Source: Streptomyces malaysiense
GTDB taxonomy: Bacteria > Actinomycetota > Actinomycetes > Streptomycetales > Streptomycetaceae
DNA: 64,000 bases
Assembly (NCBI RefSeq): GCF_000980885.2
Contig: NZ_LBDA02000038.1
Span: 1 to 64,000, forward strand
Direction: 5' to 3'
The position numbers and the translations under genes are program-made. Shown here in pieces: positions 27,990 through 37,329 of the stretch. The notes under the pieces were generated by a model. It made no database searches. It had not been told where the DNA came from and was given only the letters and a program-made list of their open reading frames with translations. Position 1 is the stretch's first letter, and the number at the start of each line of letters is the position of its first letter.

Positions 27990-28705
27990 CAGACCGGCTT
28001 CCACAGGGTGCCGACGCCAGTCGTACGGGGAATCCCCGAGCTTCGCGCGTCGCCGGTCGTAGCCGTTGATCAGGGCCCGGCCTCCGACGCACGCCGAGAC
28101 CGCCAGGCGTGACGGCGAACACGAACACCGCGAACGCGGCGACCCAGGGACCGTGTACGAGCGGCGCGCCCCAGCCAGGGAAGACCGCTCCCGCTCACAC
28201 CCCTCCGCACCGGGCCGGTCACCTCGTGGGCAGGTGTGCTCCGGCGGCATGGGCGTGCATCGCCGCTTCGAACAGCCGCTCCGTGTCGTGCGCGGTCAGA
28301 GCCAGGCTCGCGCAGCAGGCCGCCATCAGCACCGCGAACGCCGCCGTCGCGCCGTTGTGCCGCGACAGCGGCCGGGGCCATCAGCGCCTGGACACGCTGC
28401 GGCACCGGCCCACCCGTGGCGGCCAGAGCCGCCTGCCGGGCGCGGCTCACCGCCAAGGCCGCCCCTGCGACGGCCCGCGCCACCAGGCGCCGGTCCGCCA
28501 CCTCGACCCCCGCCTCCTCGTCCGCCCACCGCTCGACCGCATACGCCCCGGCCCGCTCCAGCGGCCGCAGCGACGGATCGATCGTGGCCGCAAGATATAG
28601 CACCAGTGAGAACACATGGTGCCGATGGCGCAGGTGCGCACGCTCACGGGCGAGCAGGGCCCGGCGTTCCGGCGCGTCCAGGAGCCCAGGGCGTCACGGC
28701 GTGAG
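27990..28705 (-). pseudogene. M56-family (BlaR1-type) metallopeptidase, broken
   Basis: The minus-strand frame reads LLARERAHLRHRHHVFSLVLYLAA, then AYAVERWADEEAGVEVADRRLVARAV and LAATGGPVPQRVQALMAP. These are the C-terminal features of M56 membrane peptidases. The zinc motif has Arg in place of the first His of HExxH. The N-terminal half is missing because the frame ends at the sodF stop. After about 28350 the frame is shifted repeatedly. A final segment reads GYDRRRAKLGDSPYDWRRHPVEAGL and ends at about 27990. No BlaI-type repressor gene is beside it. Confidence 0.75.
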
Positions 28706-29341
28706 CAGCAGGCTGTCGCCGCGCTCCCTGGCGGCGGCGTGACGCTTGGCCACGTCCTGCCAGTTGACGACGGCCCACATGGCGTCGATGAAGTCGACCT
28801 TCTGGTTCCTGTACTGGAGGTAGAAGGCGTGCTCCCAGGCGTCGAAGACCAGGACCGGGGTGGAGCCCTGGCCGACGTTGCCCTGGTGGTCGTAGACCTG
28901 CTCCACGATCAGGCGGCCGCTCAGCGGCTCGTACGCCAGCACGCCCCAGCCCGAACCCTGGGTGGTGGCGGCGGCCTTGGTGAGCTGGGCCTTGAATGCG
29001 GCGAAGGAGCCGAAGGACTCGGTGATCGCGTCGGCCAGGTCACCGACGCCGTCCTGGGCGAGGGGCTCGCCGCCGCCGTCCTTCGGACCCGTCATGTTCT
29101 GCCAGTAGATGCTGTGCAGGATGTGTCCGGAGAGGTGGAAGGCCAGGTTCTTCTCCAGGCCGTTGATCGACCCCCACGCCTCCTTGTCCCGCGCCTCGGC
29201 CAGCTGCTCCAGCGTGTCGTTCGCGCCCTTGACGTACGCCGCGTGGTGCTTGTCGTGGTGCAGCTCGATGATCTCCGGACTGATGACCGGGGCGAGCGCC
29301 GAGTAGTCGTACGGAAGTTCCGGAAGCGTGTAAAGCGCCAT
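28694..29341 (-). CDS. sodF: Fe-type superoxide dismutase
   Basis: Cytoplasmic Fe/Mn-family superoxide dismutase of 215 residues. The N-terminal ligand region LHHDKHHAAYVKGAN (H28) and HLSGHILHSIYWQNM are present, as is the C-terminal DAWEHAFYLQYRNQK ligand motif. ATG 29341 matches the family start MALYTLPEL. A Nur-like box lies 22 bp upstream, so nickel repression is likely and a nickel SodN is expected elsewhere in the genome. Fe is inferred from the streptomycete SodF type. Confidence 0.93.
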   Translation of the reverse strand: MALYTLPELPYDYSALAPVISPEIIELHHDKHHAAYVKGANDTLEQLAEARDKEAWGSINGLEKNLAFHLSGHILHSIYWQNMTGPKDGGGEPLAQDGVGDLADAITESFGSFAAFKAQLTKAAATTQGSGWGVLAYEPLSGRLIVEQVYDHQGNVGQGSTPVLVFDAWEHAFYLQYRNQKVDFIDAMWAVVNWQDVAKRHAAARERGDSLLLTP

Positions 29342-29362
29342 GTCCAACGCCCTCCGACGTTA

Positions 29363-29379
29363 TTGCGAATGATATGCAG
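29363..29379. promoter_or_regulatory. Nur-like box upstream of sodF
   Basis: TTGCGA-ATGAT-ATGCAG fits the tTGCaa-N5-ttGCAA pattern known for the nickel regulator Nur upstream of streptomycete sodF. Confidence 0.6.
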
Positions 29380-29473
29380 ATGCACACTAGCAGTAAGAAC
29401 GCCAACTTGCGATCAGGCGTCGGACGCAGGACCCACTCCCCCATGACACGCCGCGGGAAGGGCAGGCAGGCCG

Positions 29474-29490
29474 GGCGCCCCGAGGGCGCC
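29474..29490 (-). terminator. Hairpin downstream of the cobN remnant
   Basis: GGCGCCC-CGA-GGGCGCC forms a 7-bp stem 58 bp after the cobN stop. Confidence 0.45.
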
Positions 29491-29547
29491 GGCCGGCCTT
29501 CCGCGGGTCCGGGCGCGCTCGCGAGTCGTTCGTCCCGGGCGGGCGCG

Positions 29548-31571
29548 TCACCCCTCGCCCTCCAGGTCGCCCTCGGTCTCCAGGTACGCCTGCCGCAGCT
29601 CCGCCAGCAGCGCCGGGTCCGGCTTCGCCCACATCCCCCGCGACTCCGCCTCCAGCAGCCGCTCCGCGATGCCGTGCAGGGCCCGGGGGTCGGCCTGCTG
29701 GAGGAACGCGCGGTTCGCGGGGTCCAGGACGTACGTCTCGGTGACCTTGTCGTACATCCAGTCGGCGACCACTGCGGTCGTGGCGTCATAGCCGAACAGG
29801 TAGTCCACGGTGGCGGCGAGTTCGAAGGCCCCCTTGTAACCGTGCCGGCGCATCGCCTCGATCCACTTGGGATTGACCACGCGCGCCCGGAAGACGCGTG
29901 AGGTCTCCCCGACGAGGGTGCGGGTGCGGACGGTCTCCGGGCGGGTGGAGTCGCCGATGTACGCCTCGGGCGCGGTGCCGTGCAGCGCGCGGACGGTCGC
30001 GACCATGCCCGGCAGCCACTCCAGGTCGCCGTGCTTGCCGAGGTGGATCACCGCGTCCGCCCCGAAGCCGCCGTGGTGGACGGCGATCGGGTTTTCGCCG
30101 AAGCCGCGCGGGGGCTGGATGAGGACGAGCAGGTTGCCGAACCGCAGGGCGGCGAGGACGATGTCGCCCTCCTTGTCGCGGCTGTGGTCGACGAACATCT
30201 CGCCGGGCGCCGGGCCCCAGTGTTCCTCCACCGCCGCGCGCAGTTCCTTCGGCAGCGTGGCGAACCAGCGCCGGTGGTCGGCCGCCGGGACACGTACCGG
30301 GTTGCGGGCGAGCTGTTCCTCGGTGAGCCAGTCCTGGTCGTGGCCGCCCGCCTCGATGAGCGCGCGGATCAGTTCGTCACCGCCGCCGGAGGCCAGGCCG
30401 GGGATGTCCGGGCCGGCGCCGAAGTCGTAGCCCTCGTCGCGCAGACGCCGGAGCAGGGCGACGACGCCGGCGGGGGTGTCCAGGCCGACCGCGTTGCCGA
30501 TCCGGGAGTGCTTGGTGGGGTAGGCCGGCAGGACCAGGGCCGGCCGCCTGCGGGCCGGGGGGATGCGCCGAAGGCGGGCGTGGCGTACGGCGATTCCGGC
30601 GACCCTGGCCGCCCGCTCGGGGTCGGCGACGTAGGCCGGGAGGCCGTCGGCGTCGATCTCCTAGAAGGAGAAGGGCACCGTGATCAGGCGGCCGTCGAAC
30701 TCGGGCACCGCGATCCGGCCGGCCGCGTCCAGCGGCGAGACGCCCTCGTCGCTCTCCGCCCAGGCCGTGCGGGAGCCGGTCAGGTACAGGGCCTGGAGGA
30801 TGGGGACGTCGAGGGCGGTGAGCACGCCCGCGTCCCAGGACTCGTCGTCGCCAACGGCCGACGCCTCGGCGGGCCTGGTGCCACCGGCCGCGAGGACCGT
30901 GGTGACGATGGCGTCGGCGGCGCCGAGCGAGGCGATCAGTTCCGACTCGCGCGCCCGCAGGGAGGCGACGTACAGGGGCAGCGGCCGGCCGCCCGCCTCC
31001 TCGACCGCGTCGCACAGGGCGTGGACGAAGGCCGTGTTGCCGCTCATGTGGTGGGCGCGGTAGTAGAGCACCGCGACGGTCGGCCCGCTGTCCGGCCGGT
31101 CCGGGCGTTCGAGCGGGCCCCAGGTCGGCGCGGGTGCCGGCGCGTCGAAGCCGTGACCGGTGAGCAGGACGGTGTCCGACAGGAACCGCGCGAGCTGTTC
31201 GAGGTTGGCGGGCCGCCGTGGGCGAGGTAGGCGTGGGCCTCCGCGGCGATGCCGACGGGGACGGTGGAGGCGGCCATCAGCTGGGCGTCGGGCGCCTGTT
31301 CACCGGTCAGGACGACCACCGGGCGCCCGTCCGCCAGCAGCAGGTCGATGCCGTCCTGCCAGGCGCGGATGCCGCCCAGCAGGCGTACCACCACCAGGGC
31401 GACACCTTCGAGGAGGACCGGGAGGTCGTCCAGGGCCAGGCGGGCGGGGTTGGCGAAGCGGTAGCCGACCGGGCCCGCGGCCGCGCGGGCGCTGAGCAGG
31501 TCGGTGTCGGACGTCGACAGGAGCAGGATCTCGTGGGCGGGCGGGACTCGCTCCCCGGACGGAGTGGGCAT
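29548..31571 (-). pseudogene. cobN: Cobaltochelatase subunit CobN, multiply disrupted
   Basis: CobN inserts cobalt into hydrogenobyrinic acid diamide in aerobic B12 synthesis. The N-terminus starts at ATG 31571 and reads AHEILLLSTSDTDLLSARAA. A frameshift lies at about 31210-31216, where HGGP should continue as ANLEQLARF. An in-frame TAG at 30661-30663 splits PFSF from EIDADGLPAYVADPERAARVAG, apparently from a Lys codon. After GENPIAVHH a short piece is missing. After HLGKHGDLEWLPG roughly 600 residues are missing before RALHGTAPEAYIGDSTRPETVRTRT. The locus is about 2.0 kb against about 3.6 kb normally. Confidence 0.9.
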
Positions 31572-31654
31572 GCGTCGCCTGGCCTTCCTCGGGGTCCGCG
31601 CCCCGGGCGGTGCCGGAATGGGTCTCCCCCTCGGAGCGGGCCGAAGGCGAGGGA

Positions 31655-31790
31655 GGGGAGTTCCTGGCTCATCCGGCGTCGTGAGGCCGGATTCACAGTG
31701 GCGGGACCGCGCCGGATTCGCACCGGCTTCCTCTCGTGCCGCCGTGATGGCGGTTCGTGGACCAGGTGATCCACTGTGGAGCACAGTAAG
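31655..31790 (-). ncRNA. Cobalamin (B12) riboswitch
   Basis: The minus strand shows the conserved core: GAGGAAGCCGGTGCGAATCC, then GGCGCGGTCCCGCCACTGT, and a B12 box GAGCCAGGAACTC (31659-31671). It precedes the disrupted cobN gene by about 85 bp and would repress it when adenosylcobalamin is plentiful. Confidence 0.88.
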
Positions 31791-31835
31791 GGTCACCGGA
31801 TTAACGCGGGGCATACATCACTGATGATCGTAGGT

Positions 31836-33058
31836 ATGCTCACCGCCATGCCCACGGCAGCCCCTCCTCCATCGCCCCAGGCCACCCCGGCCGCGCGGGA
31901 CCGCGGTGACGCCTGCCCCGGAGCGCTGCGCCTGCACGCGGCGGACGACGGCGCCCTCGCCCGTGTCCGGCTCCCCGGCGGGATCCTGACGGTCGGGCAG
32001 GCGGTGGCGCTCGGCCGTGCCGCCCGGCGGCTGGGCGACGGCGACCTGCACCTGACGTCGCGTGGCAATGTGCAGTTGCGCGGCTTGGCGGCCGACTGCG
32101 GCGGGGAGCCGGCGCGGTTGCTGGACGCGGCCGGCCTGCTGCCCTCGCGGGAGCACGAGCGGGTGCGCGACATCGTCGCCTCGCCCCTGTCCGGGCTCGA
32201 CGGCGGGGGTTCGCTGGACGTACGCCCCTGGCTGACGGCCCTGGACGCCGCGTTGTGCGCGAGCGAGGCCGCCGGAGGTCTGTCGGGCCGGTTCCTGTTC
32301 GCCCTGGACGACGGGCGCGGTGATGTGGCCGGCCTCGGCACCGACGTCACGGTGCGCGCGACCGGGGACGGCGGAGCGTGGCTCACCCCCGGTTCGGTCC
32401 GGGTCGCCGCCGCTGACGCACCGCTCGCGGCGCTGGTGGCCGCCGAGGTCTTCCTGGAGGCCGCCCGCCCGCACCGGACACGGACCTGGAGGGTGTCCGA
32501 ACTCCCCCTGCCGGAAGGCGAACTGGACCGCCTGGTGCGGGACCGGCTGACGGCCCCGGGCATCGGCCGGGAGGACCGTCCGGAGCCTGCCGGGTCGGCC
32601 GGCGGGCCGCCCCCGGACGTCGTGGGCGAGACCCTGTCCGCGCACGTCGCCCCGGGGCGGCTCTCGGCGTCCCAGTGGGAGGCGCTGACGGTCGCGGCGG
32701 ACACCGAGCTGCGGCTGACCCCTGGCGCGGCGTGGTCGTCCCCGTCGTGGGCGCCACCGCGGCGCGGGGCGCCGAGTCGCTCGGACGTCTCCGCGCGGCC
32801 GGACTGGTCACCGATCCCGCCTCCCCCTGGCTGCGCGTGGGTGCCTGCGTCGGCCGCCCCGGTTGTGCGCGGGCGCACGGCGACGTACGGACGGACGCCG
32901 CGCGGGCGCTCGAAGCGTGGGGCCGCTGCGCCCTCCCCCTGTACTGGTCCGGGTGTGAACGGCGCTGCGGGCACCCCAGTGGTGACCATGTCGACGTCCT
33001 CGCCGCCCCGGACGGCGGGTACCGCCTGTCGGCCGCCACGGCGGCAGGCGGGCCGTGA
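31836..33058 (+). pseudogene. cobG: Precorrin-3B synthase CobG, frameshifted
   Basis: Sirohaem/4Fe-4S protein of the nitrite/sulfite-reductase fold that hydroxylates precorrin-3A. The first part has VRLPGGILTVGQAVALGRAARRLGDGDLHLTSRGNVQLRGL. The C-terminal part has VGACVGRPGCARAHGDVR and YWSGCERRCGHPSGDHVDVLA, the Cys residues for the cluster. The two halves are in different frames. The break is at about 32720-32727, where ACCCCTGGCGC lacks one base relative to the expected TPWRGVVVP. The start is uncertain (ATG 31824, 31836 or 31848). It diverges from cobN. Confidence 0.82.
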
Positions 33059-33107
33059 CCGCGGCCGGTCCTTCCCGGATAGGTGCCGCCCTGGCGGCGA
33101 TCACCTC

Positions 33108-33779
33108 ATGACCCGCAAGACGACCGAGAGCAGTGAGAAGAGCACCGTGACCACCCACGTCTACGAGAAGGACGGGGCGGCGATCTACCGCCAGTCCTTC
33201 GCCACCATCCGCGCCGAAGCGGACCTCGGCGGGCTGCCCGCCGACGTCAGCCAGGTCGCGGTGCGCATGATCCACGCCTGCGGGATGGTCGACCTGGTCG
33301 AGGACCTGGTGCACACGCCCGCCGTGGTGGCCCGCGCCCGCGAGGCCCTGCGCGCCGGCGCACCGATCCTCTGCGACGTGCAGATGGTGGCCAGCGGTGT
33401 CACCCGCAAGCGGCTGCCCGCCGGCAACGACGTGATCTGCACGCTGTCCGACCCGGCCGTCCCGGAGCTGGCCGCCAGGATGGGCACGACGCGCAGCGCC
33501 GCCGCGCTGGAGCTGTGGCGGGACCGGCTGGAGGGCGCGGTCGTCGCCGTCGGCAACGCGCCCACCGCTCTCTTCCGGCTGCTGGAGATGATCGAGGAGG
33601 GCGCTCCGCGGCCCGCCGCCGTCATCGGCGTCCCGGTCGGCTTCGTCGGCGCGGCCGAGTCCAAGGACGCCCTGGCCGGGCATCCTTCCGGCCTGGAGCA
33701 CCTGGTGGTGCGCGGGCGCCGCGGTGGCAGCGCCATCGCCGCCGCCGCGCTGAACGCGATCGCGAGCGAGGAAGAGTGA
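33108..33779 (+). CDS. cobH: Precorrin-8X methylmutase
   Basis: Moves the C-11 methyl to C-12 in precorrin-8X, giving hydrogenobyrinate. Protein of 223 residues (or 210 from GTG 33147). Motifs are YRQSFATIRAEADL, RMIHACGMVDLVEDL (catalytic His) and ILCDVQMVASGVTRKRL. The C-terminal VIGVPVGFVGAAESKDAL is also typical. It appears intact between the frameshifted cobG and the truncated cobI, whose start overlaps its stop as GTGA. Confidence 0.9.
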   Translation: MTRKTTESSEKSTVTTHVYEKDGAAIYRQSFATIRAEADLGGLPADVSQVAVRMIHACGMVDLVEDLVHTPAVVARAREALRAGAPILCDVQMVASGVTRKRLPAGNDVICTLSDPAVPELAARMGTTRSAAALELWRDRLEGAVVAVGNAPTALFRLLEMIEEGAPRPAAVIGVPVGFVGAAESKDALAGHPSGLEHLVVRGRRGGSAIAAAALNAIASEEE

Positions 33780-33960
33780 GCGGCAAGCTGTACGGGGTGG
33801 CTCGGCCCCGGTGACCCCGCGCTGATGACCGTGCGGGCCGTCGAGGTCATCGCCGGGGCCGACGTGGTGGCTTACCACAGCGCCCGGCACGGCCGTTCCG
33901 TCGCGCGCTCGATCGCGGCGAAGCACATCCGGCCGGGCTGCTCGCCGGGTCGAGAACGCA
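33776..33960 (+). pseudogene. cobI: Precorrin-2 C20-methyltransferase CobI, N-terminal remnant
   Basis: The frame begins SGKLYGV and then shifts. The next frame reads LGPGDPALMTVRAVEVIAGADVVAYHSARHGRSVARSIAAKHIRPG, the start of CobI. Nothing of the remaining 180 or more residues, or of the CobJ half often fused to it, is present before the convergent cobK end at 34042. It is a deletion remnant. Confidence 0.8.
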
Positions 33961-34041
33961 GGCGCCGGAGAAGCTGGTGCCGAACCGGCCGGTGACGTCG
34001 TGCGGGGACGGGTCGGCGTGCGGCGGAGCCCTTACCGGGTA

Positions 34042-34806
34042 TCAGTCGATGACCGGGAAAGATCCCCGCCCAAGGTGCGCGCGGACCCACCGGGCCGCTT
34101 CCCCGGGATCCGGCAGGACGGGCACTCCCGCCGGCACCGGTGGTCTGCGGACCACGACGACGGGCAGCCCCGCCTCCCGGGCGGCGGTCAGTTTCGGCGC
34201 GGTGGCGGCGCCGCCGCTGTCCTTGGTGACGAGGACATCGATTCGGTGGTGGTCCAGCAGCTCGCGCTCACGGTCGAGGGTGAAGGGGCCGCGGTCGAGC
34301 AGCACCTCCATGCGGGGCGGGTGCGGCGGCTCGGGCGCGTCCACGGACCGTACGAGGAACCACGGGTCGGTGAGGCCGGCGAAGGCCGCGAGGCCCAGGC
34401 GGCCGGTGGTCAGGAAGACGCGCCGGCCGAGCGCGGGCAGCGACCGGGCCGCCTCCTCCAGCGAGCCCACCTCGTGCCACCGGTCGCCCGCGACGGGGAC
34501 CCAGCCGGGCCGGCGCAGGGCGAGCAGGGGAACATGGGTGGCGGCAGCGGCCCGTGCCGCGTTGAAGCTGATCTCTCCGGCGAAGGGGTGGGTGCCGTCG
34601 ACGACCGCGTCGACGCCGTGCTCCCGCAGCCACGCCGCCAGTCCCTGCGTCCCGCCGAAGCCGCCGACGCGGGTCTCGCCCGGGGGCAGCCGGGGGCCGG
34701 CGACGCGTCCGGCCAGGGAGCTGGTCAGTCTCAGGCCGGGTGTGCCGTGGAGGAGTTCGGCGAGGCGGCGGGCTTCCGTGGTGCCGCCGAGGATCAGTAC
34801 GTGCAT
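34042..34806 (-). CDS. cobK: Precorrin-6A reductase
   Basis: NADPH-dependent reductase of the corrin ring, 254 residues. Motifs are MHVLILGGTTEARRLAELL (nucleotide-binding start), VDAVVDGTHPFAGEISFNAARA, GRRVFLTTGRLGL and VLVTKDSGGAATAPKLTAA. ATG 34806 is chosen from this family start; longer frames are not family-like. The gene diverges from cbiD with only 18 bp between the two starts. Confidence 0.92.
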   Translation of the reverse strand: MHVLILGGTTEARRLAELLHGTPGLRLTSSLAGRVAGPRLPPGETRVGGFGGTQGLAAWLREHGVDAVVDGTHPFAGEISFNAARAAAATHVPLLALRRPGWVPVAGDRWHEVGSLEEAARSLPALGRRVFLTTGRLGLAAFAGLTDPWFLVRSVDAPEPPHPPRMEVLLDRGPFTLDRERELLDHHRIDVLVTKDSGGAATAPKLTAAREAGLPVVVVRRPPVPAGVPVLPDPGEAARWVRAHLGRGSFPVID

Positions 34807-34824
34807 GGGAGTGTGGTTCCGTTC

Positions 34825-36000
34825 ATGGGGAGCAGTGAGGGTCGGGGCGTGGGTCAGGCGAACGGTACGGGCGGGGGCCGGGTCGCCGGTGCGGCGAACG
34901 GCGGCCGTCGCGCCCAGCTGGAGCACACGGGGCTGCGGCACGGCTGGACCACGGGGGCCTGCGCGACGGCGGCCACGACGGCCGCGTACACCGCCCTGCT
35001 GACCGGTGAGTTTCCCGACCCGGTGACGATCACGCTACCCAAGGGGCAGACTCCGTCGTTCGCGCTGGCCGCCGAGGAGCTGGCCCCCGGCCGCGCGATG
35101 GCGGGCATCGTGAAGGACGCGGGCGACGACCCGGACGTCACGCACGGCGCGCTGGTCCGGGCCACGGTCCGCCGGCTGCCCGCGGGCAGCGGCGTCGTCT
35201 TCAGGGCGGGCCCCGGCGTGGGCACCGTCACGCGGCCCGGCCTGCCCCTGCCGGTCGGCGCGGCGGCCGTGAATCCCGTCCCCCGGCGGATGATGACCGA
35301 GCACGTCGCCGAGGTGGCCGCGCGGTACGGCGGCAGCGGCGACGTGGAGATCACCGTCTCCGTCGACGACGGCGAGGAGATCGCCCGCTCCACCTGGAAC
35401 CCCCGGCTCGGCATCCTGGGCGGCCTGTCCGTCCTCGGCACCACCGGGATCGTCGTGCCGTACTCCTGCTCCGCCTGGATCGACTCCATCCGGCGCGGTG
35501 TGGACGTGGCCCGCGCGGTGGGACGCACCCATGTCGCCGGCTGCACCGGGTCGACGTCCGAGAAGACGGTGGTCGCCGAGTACGGCCTGCCCGAGGACGC
35601 CCTGCTCGACATGGGCGACTTCGCGGGCGCCGTACTGAAGTACATCCGCCGGCACCCGGTGGACCGGCTCACGATCTGCGGCGGCTTCGCCAAGGTCTCC
35701 AAGCTCGCGGCGGGCCATCTGGACCTGCACTCCGGGCGCTCCCAGGTCGACAAGGGCTTCCTGGCCGAACTGGCCCGCGGCGGCGGCGCGGACGAGTCCC
35801 TGGCCGCCCGGGTGGGCGCCGCCACCACCGGTCTCGCCGCGTTGCAGCTGTGCCAGGCGGCCGGGGTGCCGCTCGGTGACCTGGTGGCGCGGGCGGCCCG
35901 GGACGAGGCCCTCGCCGTGCTGCGCGGGGCGCCGGTCGCCGTGGACGTCATCTGCGTCGACCGGGACGGCACGGTGGTGGGGCGCAGCACGGTCCGCTGA
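34825..36000 (+). CDS. cbiD: Cobalt-precorrin-5B C1-methyltransferase-type protein
   Basis: Protein of 391 residues carrying LRHGWTTGACATAATTAAYTALL, the family N-terminus. It also has NPRLGILGGLSVLGTTGIVVPYSCSAWIDSI, and AGCTGSTSEKTVVAEYGLPEDALLDMGDFAG before a C-terminal GGFAKVSKLAAGHLDLHS. CbiD belongs formally to the oxygen-independent route, but streptomycetes often carry it in cob clusters. The start is taken at ATG 34825; the first 40 residues are low-complexity, so a later start is possible. Confidence 0.9.
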   Translation: MGSSEGRGVGQANGTGGGRVAGAANGGRRAQLEHTGLRHGWTTGACATAATTAAYTALLTGEFPDPVTITLPKGQTPSFALAAEELAPGRAMAGIVKDAGDDPDVTHGALVRATVRRLPAGSGVVFRAGPGVGTVTRPGLPLPVGAAAVNPVPRRMMTEHVAEVAARYGGSGDVEITVSVDDGEEIARSTWNPRLGILGGLSVLGTTGIVVPYSCSAWIDSIRRGVDVARAVGRTHVAGCTGSTSEKTVVAEYGLPEDALLDMGDFAGAVLKYIRRHPVDRLTICGGFAKVSKLAAGHLDLHSGRSQVDKGFLAELARGGGADESLAARVGAATTGLAALQLCQAAGVPLGDLVARAARDEALAVLRGAPVAVDVICVDRDGTVVGRSTVR

Positions 36001-36051
36001 GGTCTTCGGCCGGGACGGAGCGCCCCGACGCCCGTGCACCCGACTTGCCCG

Positions 36052-36801
36052 TCAGCGGAGATGGCGCTCCCGCTCGGGCGAGTACAGGTGGCTGTCGCGG
36101 AACTGCTCCGCCCCGAGCGTCCGCCCCACCGTGATCACCGCTGTGCGCAGGACGTCCGCCTCCTTCACCTGCCGGGCGATCTCGTCCAGGGTGCCCCGGA
36201 TGATCAGCTCCTCGGGGCGGGAGGCGTAGGCCACGACCGCGGCGGGGCAGTCGGCGCCGTAGTGCGGGAGGAGTTCCGCCACCACGCGGTCCACGTACCT
36301 GGCCGCCAGGTGCAGCACGATCAGCGCTCCGCCGCGGCCGAGCGTGGCCAGGCCCTCGCCCTCCGGCATGGCGGTGGCGCGGTTGGCGACACGGGTGAGG
36401 ATGACGGTCTGGCCCACGGTGGGCACGGTCGGTTCCCGCTTGAGGGAGGCGGCCGCGGCGGCGGAGGCGGGAACGCCGGGGACGACCTCGTAGGGGACCT
36501 GGGCCGCGTCCAGTCGCCGCATCTGTTCGGCGACCGCGCTGAACACGGACGGATCGCCGGAATGCAGCCGGGCCACGTCGTGCCCCTGCTCGTGGGCGCG
36601 GAGCAACTCGGCGGTGATCTCGTCCAGGTCGGACCGGGCGGTGTCCACCAGGCGTGCGTCCGGCGGGCATTCGGCCAGCAGTTCGCGTGGGACGAGGCTG
36701 CCCGCGTACAGGCAGACCTGGCAGGCGGCGAGCGTCCGGGCACCGCGCACAGTGATCAGGTCGGCGGCGCCGGGGCCGGCGCCGATGAAGTACACGGTCA
36801 T
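36052..36801 (-). CDS. cobM: Precorrin-4 C11-methyltransferase
   Basis: SAM-dependent tetrapyrrole methyltransferase of 249 residues. It begins TVYFIGAGPGAADLITVRGARTLA and has LHSGDPSVFSAVAEQMRRL, YEVVPGVPASAAAAASL and TVGQTVILTR, all family motifs. Its ATG overlaps the stop of the cobL remnant by 4 bp. It is convergent with cbiD, 51 bp apart. Confidence 0.93.
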   Translation of the reverse strand: MTVYFIGAGPGAADLITVRGARTLAACQVCLYAGSLVPRELLAECPPDARLVDTARSDLDEITAELLRAHEQGHDVARLHSGDPSVFSAVAEQMRRLDAAQVPYEVVPGVPASAAAAASLKREPTVPTVGQTVILTRVANRATAMPEGEGLATLGRGGALIVLHLAARYVDRVVAELLPHYGADCPAAVVAYASRPEELIIRGTLDEIARQVKEADVLRTAVITVGRTLGAEQFRDSHLYSPERERHLR

Positions 36802-36923
36802 ATGTCAGCTCCTGGTGAGGGGTTGTCGGTCTTCCGTACGGCCCACCGGGTGACCGGCATGGCCTGCCGCCAGCCGGTGAAGCCGCCCACCGGCACGGCG
36901 TGCGCCACCGCGAGCCGCACCGG
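36798..36923 (-). pseudogene. cobL: CobL C-terminal remnant
   Basis: The last 41 codons read VRLAVAHAVPVGGFTGWRQAMPVTRWAVRK, the C-terminus of precorrin-6Y methylase (decarboxylating), overlapping cobM as ATGA. Sequence upstream is Arg/Pro/Gly-rich and not CobL-like, so about 90% of the gene has been lost. Confidence 0.75.
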
Positions 36924-37329
36924 TGACCGGCCGCCCGCCCGCCTCCCGGCGGGGCCACCGGGTCCCGCCGGGCCCGCCGCCCGTTGCCGGGCGTTTCCCC
37001 GCGGGCCCGGTGGATACCCGTCCGGTCCGCGCCGCGGGTCCCGGGAACGTCGCAGGGGACGGGCCCGGACACGGCTGCGGGGCCGCGGGCCCGTGCCAGC
37101 GGTGGTGCGAGCCACCGGCGGGTGCCGTGGTGCCGGCGCGGGGCGGCGGGACCGGTCCGGCCGGGCAGCGCGCGCACGCTTCCGCGGCGGCCGGACGGGG
37201 ATTCCGCGACCAGCCCGCGGTCACCGAACACCGGATGCCGGACGCCGGACGTGCGACGCCGCCCGCCGGGGCGGCCGGGCGTCACGGAACCGTCCGGCCT
37301 CCTGGCCTCCTCACGTGGGAAGGAAGCAT
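36924..37329. other. Very GC-rich gap at the cobL deletion
   Basis: No supportable gene was found. The sequence is dense in CCGG-type repeats. It ends with the ribosome site of the next gene (GGGAAGGAAG at about 37317). Confidence 0.5.

Noticed and set aside
36798..37224. A full cobL gene
   Set aside because: Only the last 41 codons match CobL; the rest is low-complexity sequence.
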